A stretch of 64,000 nucleotides of DNA, taken from contig JAFVEM010000032.1 of assembly GCA_017476005.1 (NCBI GenBank), positions 1-64,000 on the forward strand, in the 5' to 3' direction. Shown piece after piece: positions 14,625 through 26,300 of this stretch. The DNA is from Selenomonadaceae bacterium (GTDB lineage Bacteria > Bacillota > Negativicutes > Selenomonadales > Selenomonadaceae). The notes beneath the pieces were generated by a model. It was not told the DNA's origin. It made no database searches and saw nothing but the letters and a program-made list of their open reading frames with translations. The stretch's first letter is position 1, and each line of letters opens with the position of its first letter. Both the position numbers and the translations under genes were made by a program.

Positions 14625-15197
14625 ATGAGTGATACAGCCCTAGCTATAGATTACGAGGACGAATCTTACGAAATAATTGGCGGCGAGACGATAATGCGAG
14701 CGGCTGCGGCTATACCTCATATCAGAATACAAGGGTATCTTTTCAACATTCTGTACAATTTTCTCAAAGGGAAAAAATGCGAAGTCTTTTCCGAGGCCAG
14801 AGTTGACTTTGATGACGAAAATTCTTTTGTACCTGATTTACTGGTAGTGTGTGACAAGAACAAGATTAAAGAAACGCATATAGAGGGCGCGCCGGATTTT
14901 ATTGTGGAAGTGTTATCCCTCAGCACCCAAGAAAGGGATTACACCATTAAAAAGAATATCTATGAAAAGTACGGCGTGAAAGAATACTGGATAATCGATC
15001 CGGTGGCTAAAAATATCATCGTACACTTATGGAAAAATGGGAAATACAGAGTAGCCGGAGTATATCACGGTTTTTCCGAGAAAGAATGGAATGAGTACTT
15101 GACAGATACAGAAAGAGCCAGACAAAAACTGTCTTTGAAAATCAGCCTTTATGATGATTTGGAGATAAAAGTAAATGAGATATTTGAGAGTAGGTAA
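14625..15197 (+). CDS. Uma2 family (DUF820) putative endonuclease, copy 1
   Basis: 190 residues from ATG 14625, 9 bp after GGAGG; the ATG at 14616 is too close to that site. The PD-(D/E)XK-like core is visible: FVPDLLVVCD, then DFIVEVLS, then KKNIYEKYGVKEYWIIDP (about residues 62-125). Uma2 proteins are abundant, of unknown biological role and often multicopy. A paralogue lies 670 bp downstream, with the HicBA-like pair between them. Confidence 0.88.
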   Translation: MSDTALAIDYEDESYEIIGGETIMRAAAAIPHIRIQGYLFNILYNFLKGKKCEVFSEARVDFDDENSFVPDLLVVCDKNKIKETHIEGAPDFIVEVLSLSTQERDYTIKKNIYEKYGVKEYWIIDPVAKNIIVHLWKNGKYRVAGVYHGFSEKEWNEYLTDTERARQKLSLKISLYDDLEIKVNEIFESR

Positions 15198-15214
15198 AGG
15201 AGGCAGGATAATTC

Positions 15215-15610
15215 ATGGAAACAGCAACCGATGTTGCTACTACAGTAAGAGTACAACCGCAGCTATTTAAGCGCACCAGCGATTATGTCCTCCTTTCCAA
15301 TCTCAATTTCATTAAAGCACTACTCGCTGGATACTCATATTCGGCAGTTCGTATGGAGGAAGAAGACGGGTCAGTTACTTTAGCTCTTAATGAGATTGAT
15401 CTGGTGGAAAATGGCAAGGACGATAACGATGCTCGTGCGAAACTGGCGGCCGCTATCCTAGAATATGCCGAGGACTATTATAACGACTTTGCGTATTGGG
15501 GGAGTGCGCCGAACCGCAGGTCACATATTCCTTACGTTTTTAAAGCACTTTTTTTAGGCGATACGCGAAAGATTGGAGACAGTATCCAATGCCTAGCTGG
15601 AAAGAGCTGA
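15215..15610 (+). CDS. Antitoxin-like protein of a HicBA-like pair
   Basis: 131 residues, acidic overall. It overlaps the downstream HicA-like gene by 22 bp, as is common in antitoxin-toxin operons. The middle segment NEIDLVENGKDDNDARAKLA followed by AILEYAEDYYNDF, and the C-terminal HIPYVFKALFLGD..KIGDSI, recur in partners of this HicA-like family as far as I recall. No DNA-binding domain is obvious. AGGAGG precedes the ATG. Confidence 0.65.
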   Translation: METATDVATTVRVQPQLFKRTSDYVLLSNLNFIKALLAGYSYSAVRMEEEDGSVTLALNEIDLVENGKDDNDARAKLAAAILEYAEDYYNDFAYWGSAPNRRSHIPYVFKALFLGDTRKIGDSIQCLAGKS

Positions 15611-15807
15611 GACGGTTTTGCGAACATGATGGTTGGGAACTTTATAAGCAAACAGACCATTATTTTTACCGCAAGTTAGATGCAAACGGCAATATTCGTT
15701 TGACCAAGGTATCCAAGAATCCCGGTCAGATTAACGGGAATTTATGGCATACAATCCTTCATCGACAACTTCAGGTCACGAAGGAATATTTTAATGCAAA
15801 ACTGTGA
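15589..15807 (+). CDS. HicA-like small toxin
   Basis: 72 residues. MPSWKELRRFCEHDGWELYK and the TDHYFYRK strand fit the HicA-like double-stranded RNA-binding fold, with the His in the usual catalytic region (TDHYFY, about residue 23). It is likely a ribonuclease toxin neutralised by the overlapping upstream gene product. Confidence 0.75.
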   Translation: MPSWKELRRFCEHDGWELYKQTDHYFYRKLDANGNIRLTKVSKNPGQINGNLWHTILHRQLQVTKEYFNAKL

Positions 15808-15863
15808 GTAAAAATGCGTAGTATGCCTAAATTATAATGGCGGCTTGAGGGAGTGTATTTAAT

Positions 15864-16433
15864 ATGGAAAATACAGCAATACAAAATAATATAGAAGAAC
15901 CTGAAGCGTACGAAATTATCAACGGCAGAGAGATAATGATGGCCGCAGCCTCTATGCCCCACTTGGATGTACAAGGAAATTTATATCAGGTTATTAAAAA
16001 CTATCTCGAGGGCAAGAAATGCCGAGTTTACTCGGAGGCAAAGGTGGTTTTTGACGAAAAAAATTGGTTGCAACCGGATATTTTAGTGATCTGCGATAGG
16101 GATAAAATAAAAAAAAATCATATAGAAGGCGCACCTGATTTTGTGGCAGAAATTCTTTCCCCGGCAACCCAAGCCAGAGATTTCAATGAAAAGAAGTCTA
16201 TTTATGAGAAATTCGGAGTCCCCGAATACTGGATTATAGACCCAACGGGCAAAAATGTGTTCATATACCTGCTAAAAGACGATAGATATATGAATCCTGT
16301 GGTACACCACCTGTTCAATACCGATGAATGGGATGCGCTTACCCGTCAAGAAAGAACCATGCAAACCTTGACATTGAAACTTAGTATGTACGATGATTTA
16401 GAGATAAACTTAAAGAAACTCTTTGCCAGATGA
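15864..16433 (+). CDS. Uma2 family (DUF820) putative endonuclease, copy 2
   Basis: 189 residues, clearly paralogous to the 14625 gene (shared YEII.G.....AA..PH, GKKC.V.SEA.V.F, IEGAPDF, YWIIDP). Core motifs LQPDILVICD, DFVAEILS and KKSIYEKFGVPEYW are intact. GAGGGAG lies upstream of the ATG. The pair flanks the HicBA-like module, which suggests a local duplication before or after that module entered. Confidence 0.88.
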   Translation: MENTAIQNNIEEPEAYEIINGREIMMAAASMPHLDVQGNLYQVIKNYLEGKKCRVYSEAKVVFDEKNWLQPDILVICDRDKIKKNHIEGAPDFVAEILSPATQARDFNEKKSIYEKFGVPEYWIIDPTGKNVFIYLLKDDRYMNPVVHHLFNTDEWDALTRQERTMQTLTLKLSMYDDLEINLKKLFAR

Positions 16434-16477
16434 ATAAAGAGGTTTACGATGTACAATAAAAGGTGGCGAAAACATAT

Positions 16478-16816
16478 ATGAACGCTACTGCCAATCTCGA
16501 CACTATATGCGAACAAATGGTCAAGAGTTATCAAAGGATTTTCGGCAAAGATATACGAGAAATATATTTGTACGGATCGTATGCACGAGGTGACTTCGAT
16601 GAGGAGTCTGATGTAGATTTTGCGGCTATTGTTGATGGGGAAAGATTATCTCTACAACAGGAGATGAAAAAACTGTGGGGTGAGACAGCGAAAATTGATC
16701 TAGAATATGATGTAGTCACATCGCCTACGGTTATCCCCACTGAGGAGTTTCATAAGTACATAGATGAATTGCCGTATTATCGCAACATAAAAACTGAGGG
16801 TATTAGACTTGAATGA
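16478..16816 (+). CDS. MNT-type nucleotidyltransferase (antitoxin of MNT/HEPN pair 3)
   Basis: 112 residues from ATG 16478 behind AAAGGTGG; GTG 16463 is an alternative. The motif YLYGSYARGDFDEESDVDF, about residues 26-44, is the nucleotidyltransferase GSx10DxD signature, and a third acidic residue follows in KIDLEYDVV. It overlaps the HEPN gene by 8 bp. Expected to modify and silence the HEPN toxin. Confidence 0.88.
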   Translation: MNATANLDTICEQMVKSYQRIFGKDIREIYLYGSYARGDFDEESDVDFAAIVDGERLSLQQEMKKLWGETAKIDLEYDVVTSPTVIPTEEFHKYIDELPYYRNIKTEGIRLE

Positions 16817-17195
16817 TTTAGCGCAATATCGTTTATCTGCCGCTGCGGAGCGACTGGCTGTTTCAAAATACCTGTTGGATAGTGGATATTTCAATGATTC
16901 GGTTGGCCGTTCGTACTATGCTATTTTTTCCGCCATTAGAGCACTGTTGGCAGAACGAAGAGTTGACTTCAAAAAACATTCTGCCGTCATTAGCTATTTC
17001 AACCGTGAATATGTTAAAACAGGGTTGTTTGATGTCAAATACTCTGAATATCTGCGAGATGCCTTCAATGAACGTAACACGGCTGATTACAGCGATTTTT
17101 ATATAGTGGCAAAGAAAGATGCGGAGTTACAGTATCTTCATGCCTCAGAATTACTAGAGGCCGTGAAAAATTTTCTTAAAGGAAACGGCCAATAG
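16809..17195 (+). CDS. HEPN domain protein (toxin of MNT/HEPN pair 3)
   Basis: 128 residues from a TTG start inside the upstream gene. HEPN pattern: RLSAAAERLAVSKYLLDSG, then GRSYYAIFSAIRALL, KHSAVISYFNREYVKTG and NERNTADYSDF. The class is that of YYA.F.A HEPN proteins, different from the two other HEPN types in this window. RNase toxin by analogy. Confidence 0.87.
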   Translation: MNDLAQYRLSAAAERLAVSKYLLDSGYFNDSVGRSYYAIFSAIRALLAERRVDFKKHSAVISYFNREYVKTGLFDVKYSEYLRDAFNERNTADYSDFYIVAKKDAELQYLHASELLEAVKNFLKGNGQ

Positions 17196-17270
17196 TGTAG
17201 ATACACGCCACTTCTTCTCTCCGAGGTAGAAGCATTGACCGAAGCTTGTTCGGCCTAAAATTAAATGACA

Positions 17271-17299
17271 TGACAAGTATCAATCCTAAAACGTATAAA
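17271..17299 (+). promoter_or_regulatory. Possible promoter of the giant adhesin gene
   Basis: TGACAA, 17 bp spacer, TATAAA, about 80 bp before the adhesin ATG. The -35 match is poor. The 183-bp gap also has a CCGAA-TTCGG hairpin near 17239-17255 that could end the upstream TA transcript. Confidence 0.3.
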
Positions 17300-17378
17300 A
17301 AATGGACGCATGTGACCCTTAGACTGCTCAAAGGGCGTCTGCGGCCGTGTGTTTTACATAAAACAGGGGCGAAGGACA

Positions 17379-20300
17379 ATGAAAAGGATGTATAGAAAGA
17401 ATAGGCTGGCGGCACAAGTTGGTCTCAGCCTTATGACCGGCATGTGGTTGTTTACCCCTTATGCTTCGGCTATGCCGGTTTTGGATCTTACCACCGGCGG
17501 TAGCACGGTGAAAGGGGCAACCGATGTCGCTAACGCTATTACCACCATTACGCAGAATAGCTCTGCCAAGGTTACGGCTATTCAAGCCGACGGCGCCAGT
17601 AATGTAATAAACTGGCAAGATTTTTCCGTGGCCAGTGACGAAAAGGTTGTGTTTGATGCTACAAATAGCGCTGGGAGTGGTTACACCAAAACTAACGACT
17701 ACCTAAATCTTGTTACCGGCGATGCCAGCTCTTACCTCAACGGCAATATAGTTGGCGGTGCCAATGTCTATGTGGTGAATCCCAAGGGCATAACGATCGG
17801 TCAAGATGCCAACATTGACGTCGGGAGCCTTTATCTTTCTACGCAAGAAGAATTGAAAGCCTCGCAATTTACGGCAGTTACTCCTACTAAAACATTCGAC
17901 GATGTAATATCCGGCGCTTCTAATGTCAAGCATGACATTGTGAACCTCGGCGGCAATGTACAAGCTTCACAAGTGCAGATGGAAGGTCGCAACATTAGGT
18001 TGGTCAATACTGCTGATTTTAATTACAAAAGTGTTGCAGACACCTCTAGCACCAAGAGTACGACCCCGTTATCAAACTCGAATGGCAATGTTTCCATAAA
18101 TGCCTCCGGTTATGTGCATATCGGTTATCAAGCTACTGGGGACAAGGCCAGTACCCCCTCAAAAGATTTAGGCTATGTAGTCACTTCAAGCACGAGTGAG
18201 TATGACGATTATAAGCTGATTACTGGTTTTGAAGGATTAAAGGCTATACAAGATGATATAGATAATGGTACTACTAACGGCAATTATATGTTGGCAAATG
18301 ATATTGATGCCAGCGGCGAAGATGCTTTGTCGCCGATTGGCGGCACTACGGGTTTTTCGGGGAAGTTTGACGGTAATTTTTATAAAATAAAAAATTTGAC
18401 GTTGGATGTACAGAGTGTTGAGGCCAATACCACCACTATACCTTTAGGAAATTCTGATCATAATCCTAACTCAACTGATTTTAAGGCCACTTCCACTGCA
18501 AATGTTGGTTTGTTTAGTTATACTACCACGGGAGCTGTGATTGATAATATTGGTCTGGTCGATTTAAGAAATAATTCAACTGGATATGGTAGCTATGGTG
18601 GCACTTATACAGGTGTTGCTGTTGCAGGCAGTATTGTCGGTTACGCACAAGGTACTACCATTAGGAATGTATATAACAAACTAACATCTAGCGCCATAGA
18701 TGATGTAGGTGCATCTTATTGGCAACTAATGGTCAACCCACAAAATGTTAGCAATAAGTGGCTGTCTTACATGGGAGCGGGATATTATGCAAATGCCGCT
18801 GGTGGACTGGTAGGTGTTCTCGAAAATAGCACAATAGAGAACTCCTATAATTCTGGTGGGGTATATGGTGGAGCCGGATTGGTAGGATATCTAAATGGGG
18901 GGGGCATAAAAAATTCCTATAACATTGGCCAAATATACAGTAACAATATGCCTGGATCACAGTTAAAGGGATATGGAATATATGTTACTACCCCAGATAG
19001 AAGTGCATCTACCAACGTAAGCAACGTTTATAGCGTAAGCGCTGCAGAAAATAATATACTGGGTGCCAATGCTATCACCATTACGGCGTTATATACACAC
19101 GATTATTCTTCGCAAGGAAATGAAGATAGTCAAACCGTTAATGCTACGCAGAACTTGTATTTGGTAAAACCATCCGAGGAGTCCTCCACCTCCGCCTCCA
19201 CCTACGGCTTCTTCCCCACAACTGACGGCGGCACCACCTACTCATCCACGACTGATGACGGCGTATGGCGCATTTACGAAGGCAACAGTCTGCCGCTTCT
19301 CCGCTCTTTTTTGCAGGCCAATGGACTTAATGCCAAGAATCCTCATCCGGGCATCATGGAAGTGTCTGATTTTCCCTTGACCTATTACGCGGATGATGGA
19401 ACACCCGTTGCTACTCGCACCGGCGTGTCTAACGATATTGTGTATAGCGGCTTTAAGGTGGGCATTGAGCAATCTGTATTAGAGGACTGGGACAGCAATG
19501 TTTTCGCTAAAACAGACCAGACGCTTAAATATGTTACTGACACTCCGATAAATGAATGGTTTTACTGCAAAAATCAGGACGGCTATGACTTAGCACAAAA
19601 AAACACCACGCAAATCGTGGCGCGAAATTTGGCGCCGGAGAATGGCTTTGATATTTCCAAGGTTTATGACGGCACCAAGAAGGGCGATACCTCCGGATTG
19701 CTCGATGCGCTGAACGCTACCGCCAGTTCCGTACAGCTTAACCCGACCAATGGTAAATACACCGCCAGTGACGGCGGCATAGTTGAGTTGAAAGACGGCG
19801 TTTCTTTATCGAATGCTCAGTTGGCGGCCATCTTAACGGATACCGGGCTTATCACCGATGACAAAACTTATGTGCGTTTCCATACGAAAGACGATACCGA
19901 CAGCGGCACGGTAGATGCATTTGACCTCCGTTACGGTAGCAAAAATGTGGGTGACTACACGTTAAGTTCCACCGATCCCCCGGCCTCCGACGAAATATAT
20001 TTGGGGATAGCCAACGGTGATAATTCCTACGCCAGCTTCTCCGAGTGGCAAAAGTTGTCTTATGATGATAAGCTGACGAACACCCAGAATTATGTGCTGT
20101 CGGCCACCGATACATACAAAGGTAACGCCGACACCACCATAGCAGAGCGATACAAAAATTATTACTTTAACCCCAACGACCAAATCACCGGCTCCATTAC
20201 GCCGCGGACAGTGTATGTGACGCTGGCCAAGCCAACTGATATTGACAAAATCTACGACGGCACGGCCACGGTACGCAATCTAGCAACAGACACAAGTACG

Positions 20301-23300
20301 GAGGAGAAATACACTTACGGCTCGACAGATTCTGAAAATAACTACACGGATAATTCTCAGGATTATAGTGGGAACCTAGCTGCCGAGAACGTGTCCCAGA
20401 CCTACAAGCTGGCTGATTATTCATCCGTGACCAATGCTGATAAGTATGTTTTGCTGGAAGGCTTGCAAGAAGGCGAGACGGTGGCAGAGAATGTTTCGCT
20501 GGTCGTTGGCACACAGGGGACTTACAAGGATTCTAGTGGCAATGATATGATCAATGCCAACGACACCGCCAACGCCTATACCGTCACCTATTCCGGCATA
20601 CATTTAGAGGGGGACGATAAGGATAACTATGTGCTGGTGGAAGGAAAATTAGACACCGAACATGATGAGAATTATGCGTTTGACGGCACCTTGTCCGGCA
20701 CGGGTACGATAGACCGCCGCGCCATCTTGAAGAGCGATCTTATCATTGGCGACAGCGGCGGCATCTACAAAAAATACGACGGCAATGCCAAGGCTGCCCA
20801 GTATGACGACAATCCCACCGACGACGATCCCGAATCTCCCACCTATCGCACCAATACTGATGTCACTGGGGATAACTTCAAGTACGGTGCTGATTATGTT
20901 GATATAAAAAACACCAACAACGAGAGTGTTACCCATGGCATCATCGGTGCCTACGATGCGTCCACTGGCACTTACAGTACCGAAACCGGCGAGATAGAAC
21001 TCGGCGTCACGGGCGATATTTATTTTGCCAGCGCCTTGGGTGACGATGGCCACGAGTCGGATGCTAACGCCTATATTGACAGCACCACGGGTGAATATGC
21101 CGGAGATAAAAACTATTACCTTTCCTATACCATTGGTTCCAACTCTGATAAGGCGACTAATTATTTCATTTATGATAATACCCCCGGAGTAGCCGATGAT
21201 GCACACTATCTGGCCGGAGCCGAGGAAGGTGCGGCTATTCTCAGCAGTGAAGCCAATAATTTCATCATACCGCGGAACATCATTGTTAGCTTTGAAGATA
21301 AGGAGAATGTAGATAAAACCTACGACGCTACACAAGACCTGCTGGATGGCGTGTCGGGCAATAAGGGTAAATACAACGACGAAATTCTCAACAACGAAGT
21401 CGAGTTCAAGATTGGCGGCCAGTACGACAACCAACATGTCTATACGGCTATTGACGACGGTACGGCTAAGTACAATGGAACGCTCATTGCTGGTAGCACC
21501 TATAATGCCACTACGGGAACAAGCGCGGAGCGCAAGGTGGTTTATCAAGATGCTAGTGGTAACCCCACCTTTGCCGCAACTGACTCTAATAACAATGCTA
21601 ATGAAATCCTGAAAAATTCCCACTCCATTAACGTATATGCTTACTTTACCGATAGTGCCAACACCAAGAACAAGAACTATACCCTGACCGTCACCGACAA
21701 GGCCGATTATGACTACGATGCGGCGGCCAAGGCTCTTAGAGACGGCACAACCTACGACGTGGACAGCAACGCCCAGACGGTGACGCCTCTTTACAATAAC
21801 AAAATACAGACAGATGACTATGAAAATGCCGTTACCGGGCGCATCACTCCCCGGAAGCTAAATGTCACGTTGACTCCCGCGCCGGCAAAGGAGTATGACA
21901 CTACTACCGACGTGAAGACGGATGATCTGAAAGCAATCGGCGAAAACGGTGTTAGCGTCAGCGCTGTATTGGATAGCGGCGAAGAGCCTACCACCGAGAT
22001 GATTGGGGAAGTCTCCACGCTCCAAACGAACTGGGCAACGGCTTTCACCAATCTCGATGATAAAATCAGCGCAAAATATGATTTGCCCGATGCCGGAAAT
22101 CGCACCGTATATTATAGCGGTCTAAGAGACTACATCGATAAAATTCAGGGTACCAATCAGTACACCACTGATTATGTAATGGGCGACATTACGGGTGAAG
22201 GCAAGATAACTAAGTTCGTGTTGCATAAGGACAATATTAAATTCGCCTTAAAACCACTCACTAAGGTCTATGACAGCGATACTGTTCTCAATACTCCTTA
22301 CAGCAACACTTATCTATTGTCCGATAGCGACAAAACAACTATTATCACCTTGGATAACGTCAAAGAGAAGGCTGTGAGTGCCCACTACATTGACTTAGGT
22401 AACGGTCATACCAAGGATTTTGACACCTACGACATCAATTATTTGACCTACAGTACCGAAAACAGCTACAATGAAACGCCTCAGGTCATGAACTACAGCA
22501 TTAAGCCCTCCATCGATACCAATAATTTTAATATTGAAGATTTCATGACAGAGACGGAACAAACTGGCATTGTCACCGGCGACACCGCCGCCGACCACAT
22601 TATAACCCCTCGTCCTGTTTACGCTCATGTGGATGCTACCCCAGTAACAAAGATTTACGACGGCACCACTACGGTAAAAGTCAACGAGAAACCTATCAGT
22701 GGACTGGCTAACGATCCTAATTACGACGGTGCCATTGTCATGGAGAACTGGGTACCAACCGACAGTTTTGACATGGGGGGTAGCCAGTATGCGGATGCAA
22801 CTGTTCTAGGCGATGACGGTACTACCATTGAAGGAATAAAAACCGTTAATTATGTCATTGATATCGGAACGAACGTGGGCAACTATAATGTTTACGACAA
22901 TGCAGATTTTAGCGAAACGGATGGTGGAAAACTACTAATAAAGTCCGATGGTTCAAAGGGTACCAGTACCGAAGAACTAAAGGGAGAGGGCTATATCACC
23001 CAACGCGAACTAACGCCTACTTTCTATTATGCTACAAAAACCTATAACGGCAGTACAAGTTTGGACGATGCAACTTTCCGTAGCGTAACTACCGACAATC
23101 AAACAGATAAATACACCTTCGGCGACGAGGTGATGACCAAAGATGGAGCCAGTGCCGCCGATGACGTTTATTTGACATTGACCGGGGACGACTACGATAC
23201 GGCCAATGTAGGCGACAATAAGGATATTGTCTATACGGCGGTTTTGGACGGTAGCGATGCCTTTAACTATAAGTTGTCCAAAGACGGCTACAATCGGGTG

Positions 23301-26300
23301 TACATGACGGATACCAGTTCGACTACACCGTCGTACGGCACAGACACCGTTACCTCCGGATTTTACGATGGGACGGCATTCACCTACACGGCCAAAGGAA
23401 CCATCAATCCCGATACTATTAATGTGGCTAACCTGTTCTTTGAGTTTAACGACATAACCAAAGTTTACGACGGCACTCGCAACACAGGAGTCAGCGACAG
23501 CGACTACAACAACTATATCATCGGCTATCTGGACTCCGACAAGACTAAGAAATTCTTTGGCTACACCGTAAAAAACGCCTATTTCGGCTCCGAAGCGTAC
23601 ACCGGCACAGATGGCAACGGTACCGACCTTGACGCAGTGCGTCTTGGGACGGAGGATGCGGTTAAGGCTTCTGAAGGAGATAAAACCGTTACTTATTGGC
23701 TTGCCCTTAGCAGTAATAACTACACGTTGGACTGGACTAACCTAGAGAATAGCTATGGTAGTCACATCTACACAAATGGTTCTACAGATAAAAGCACTTG
23801 GCTGTTCAATCCGTTGCAGAAGAGTGAAACCAATACCATCACCCCAAAAACCATCACAGCCACCATCGCCAACAACGGTCAAAGCAAAGTTTACGACGGA
23901 ACTTCAGCTTACAAAGTCACGCTAGATGATGGGACAGTCTCTACTGATAGCAACGATATTGTCACATTGAGTGGTCTAGTTAACGGAGATGGTTCTTCTA
24001 ACGCCAGTTATGGTACATTCTACGATAAGGACGGCTCGGCAGAAAATGTCAATGTTCGTTACGACAATGACGGCAATTACGCCACCCAAGTGGTGAAGTA
24101 CACGCCTACTATAGCTAACGATAACGGTAATTATACCATCGTTATGAAGGATGCCGAAGGTAATACTGTGAGTGCCCTTAACGGTACCGGAACCATTACC
24201 CCAAAGGAATTAGCCGCTACTGTCGGGTACGCAGAGAAATATTACAATGGCACTTCCGATGTTACCTTGTCGGGCGTAGCTATTACCTTGAACGGCCTTA
24301 TCAACGACAGCACCACGAATGACAGTGCCCTCCAAGACAAATACAATACGGCCAAAGCTGTCCAATCCGCACTTGACAATGAAAACGGGGAAAAAGTCCT
24401 CAAAGGCATTTACGGACTTTACGAAGACAATGGCAACACTTTTGCGCCCGATCCCAATGTGCGCCGTGATACTGCCTCCAATGCGGTTCTCGACAAGGCT
24501 ATAACATATTCGGGGATAAATGCGTTGCTGAATGACATACGCGTCAACGGTGTGGGCGAAACCGATACGGACACGGATGCCGCCACGAAACTCCTCGCCG
24601 GCAACTACATCATTACTAAGGTTTATGAGGATGATGGCACAACCGAGGCGACTTATAGCAATGATACCGTTACCTTCACGGAGAGTCAGGCGCAGGGTAA
24701 GATAAAACCCTTGACCTTTGGACTTGATGATTTGCTGGCCGAAGGCAAGAAAATCGTCAAGGAATACGATGGTAATGCTAAAGTCACGGCCAAATACGAA
24801 ACAGCCGAAAGCACCGACTACACCAATAACGGCACGGGTGAGAACGCCATGCAGCTCTATGTAACGGTGGGCAGTGATAAGGTATATATCCCTTATTTGT
24901 ATGACTCAACCGAGGGAGCTGTGTATGGCACTTATACCGCTGATGGTGGCTACAACTATTCCATCGATGCCGGTATAGACAAGGCTGTCACCTATCACGT
25001 CACCGGATTCAGCGGAGTTGAGGTTGATGGCGGCACTAACTACGAATTTACGGATGACAGCGGCGGCGTTATCGACAGATACTTCACTGTGAATACCGGG
25101 ATTATCACGCCAAAACTCTTGACCTTCGAGCCGAACGACTATTACCGCAAGATTTATGATGCTACACCTGATGCTGGAAAGGGTACGGTGACGAGTAACA
25201 GCGGCGTGGTGCTTGATTGGACTGCCTCCTTTGAAGATACGACTGCCAACGTAAATCCCAACGCTGAGGCACTGGTTGCCGCTGCGAGTGGTATGGCTCC
25301 GGCTAAAGAGGTCGGTGTTGTTGAGTATGGCAAAGACATGACTTTTAACCTTACCCTCTACAATGAAGATGGCACAACCGCCTACGATGGTTGGAACTAT
25401 ACCTTGAGTCAAGATGTGGTTGACTCCTACGCAGATGGAGTTGTACCGACAAATAATGTTATTACCGCCGAAAACACCTACGAAAAACGAGGAGATATTG
25501 AAAAGCGTATTGTCTATGTTGATTTCGACGGTGACAGCGTAAGCGCAGATCGGCAATATCGCGGTGCTTGGGATACTTCGGTGGATGACAAAAAGGACGT
25601 GAAGGCGCTCGACATAGTGGGCAACACTGGTATAATCGCCGGGGATGAGGTAGAACTTGATACGGCTAATATTAGTGTGAACTATGCCACCGATGGCAAC
25701 GTGTACCGGAAAAATGGTGAGGTTGCGGCTAAAGATATTTACTATACGGATTTCCAGTTAAAGAAAACTGACGACGCAACCAAAGACGCTACCGGTAATT
25801 ACTTAGTCTATGCCAAGGGCGATGACGCTAGCCGCTTGAAAGGTTCCGGCAAAATTACGCCGCGAGAAATCGGTATTGATCTGCTAGATCCTGTCGTAAC
25901 GAAGGAATACAATGCCGACTATGACGTGGTGGATAAAGAAAACGACGACGGAACAACCACAGTGTATAGCAACCTCAAAAATCTTGGCCTGACCTCTGTT
26001 GGCATGAGCGGCGCAGCCTCTGGCGACGGCCAAACCTACACCGTTACCACTAATGTACTCACGGCGGACGGAGCTACTTCTACCGAGACATTTGATATTT
26101 CACTGACCGATGCGCCTACCTATGACAACCGCAACGCCAATACAGACGGCTCGATTCGCAACGTCACTTATGACTTGGCTTGGACTAACGGGAACTATAC
26201 CTTAACGAAAGCGGACGAGAATGATGGCGTAACGTGGACGACAGACTCCACAGGCGCCTACAGCGGCAAATTGGTGACGAGCAAGGGCGTAATAAAGCCA

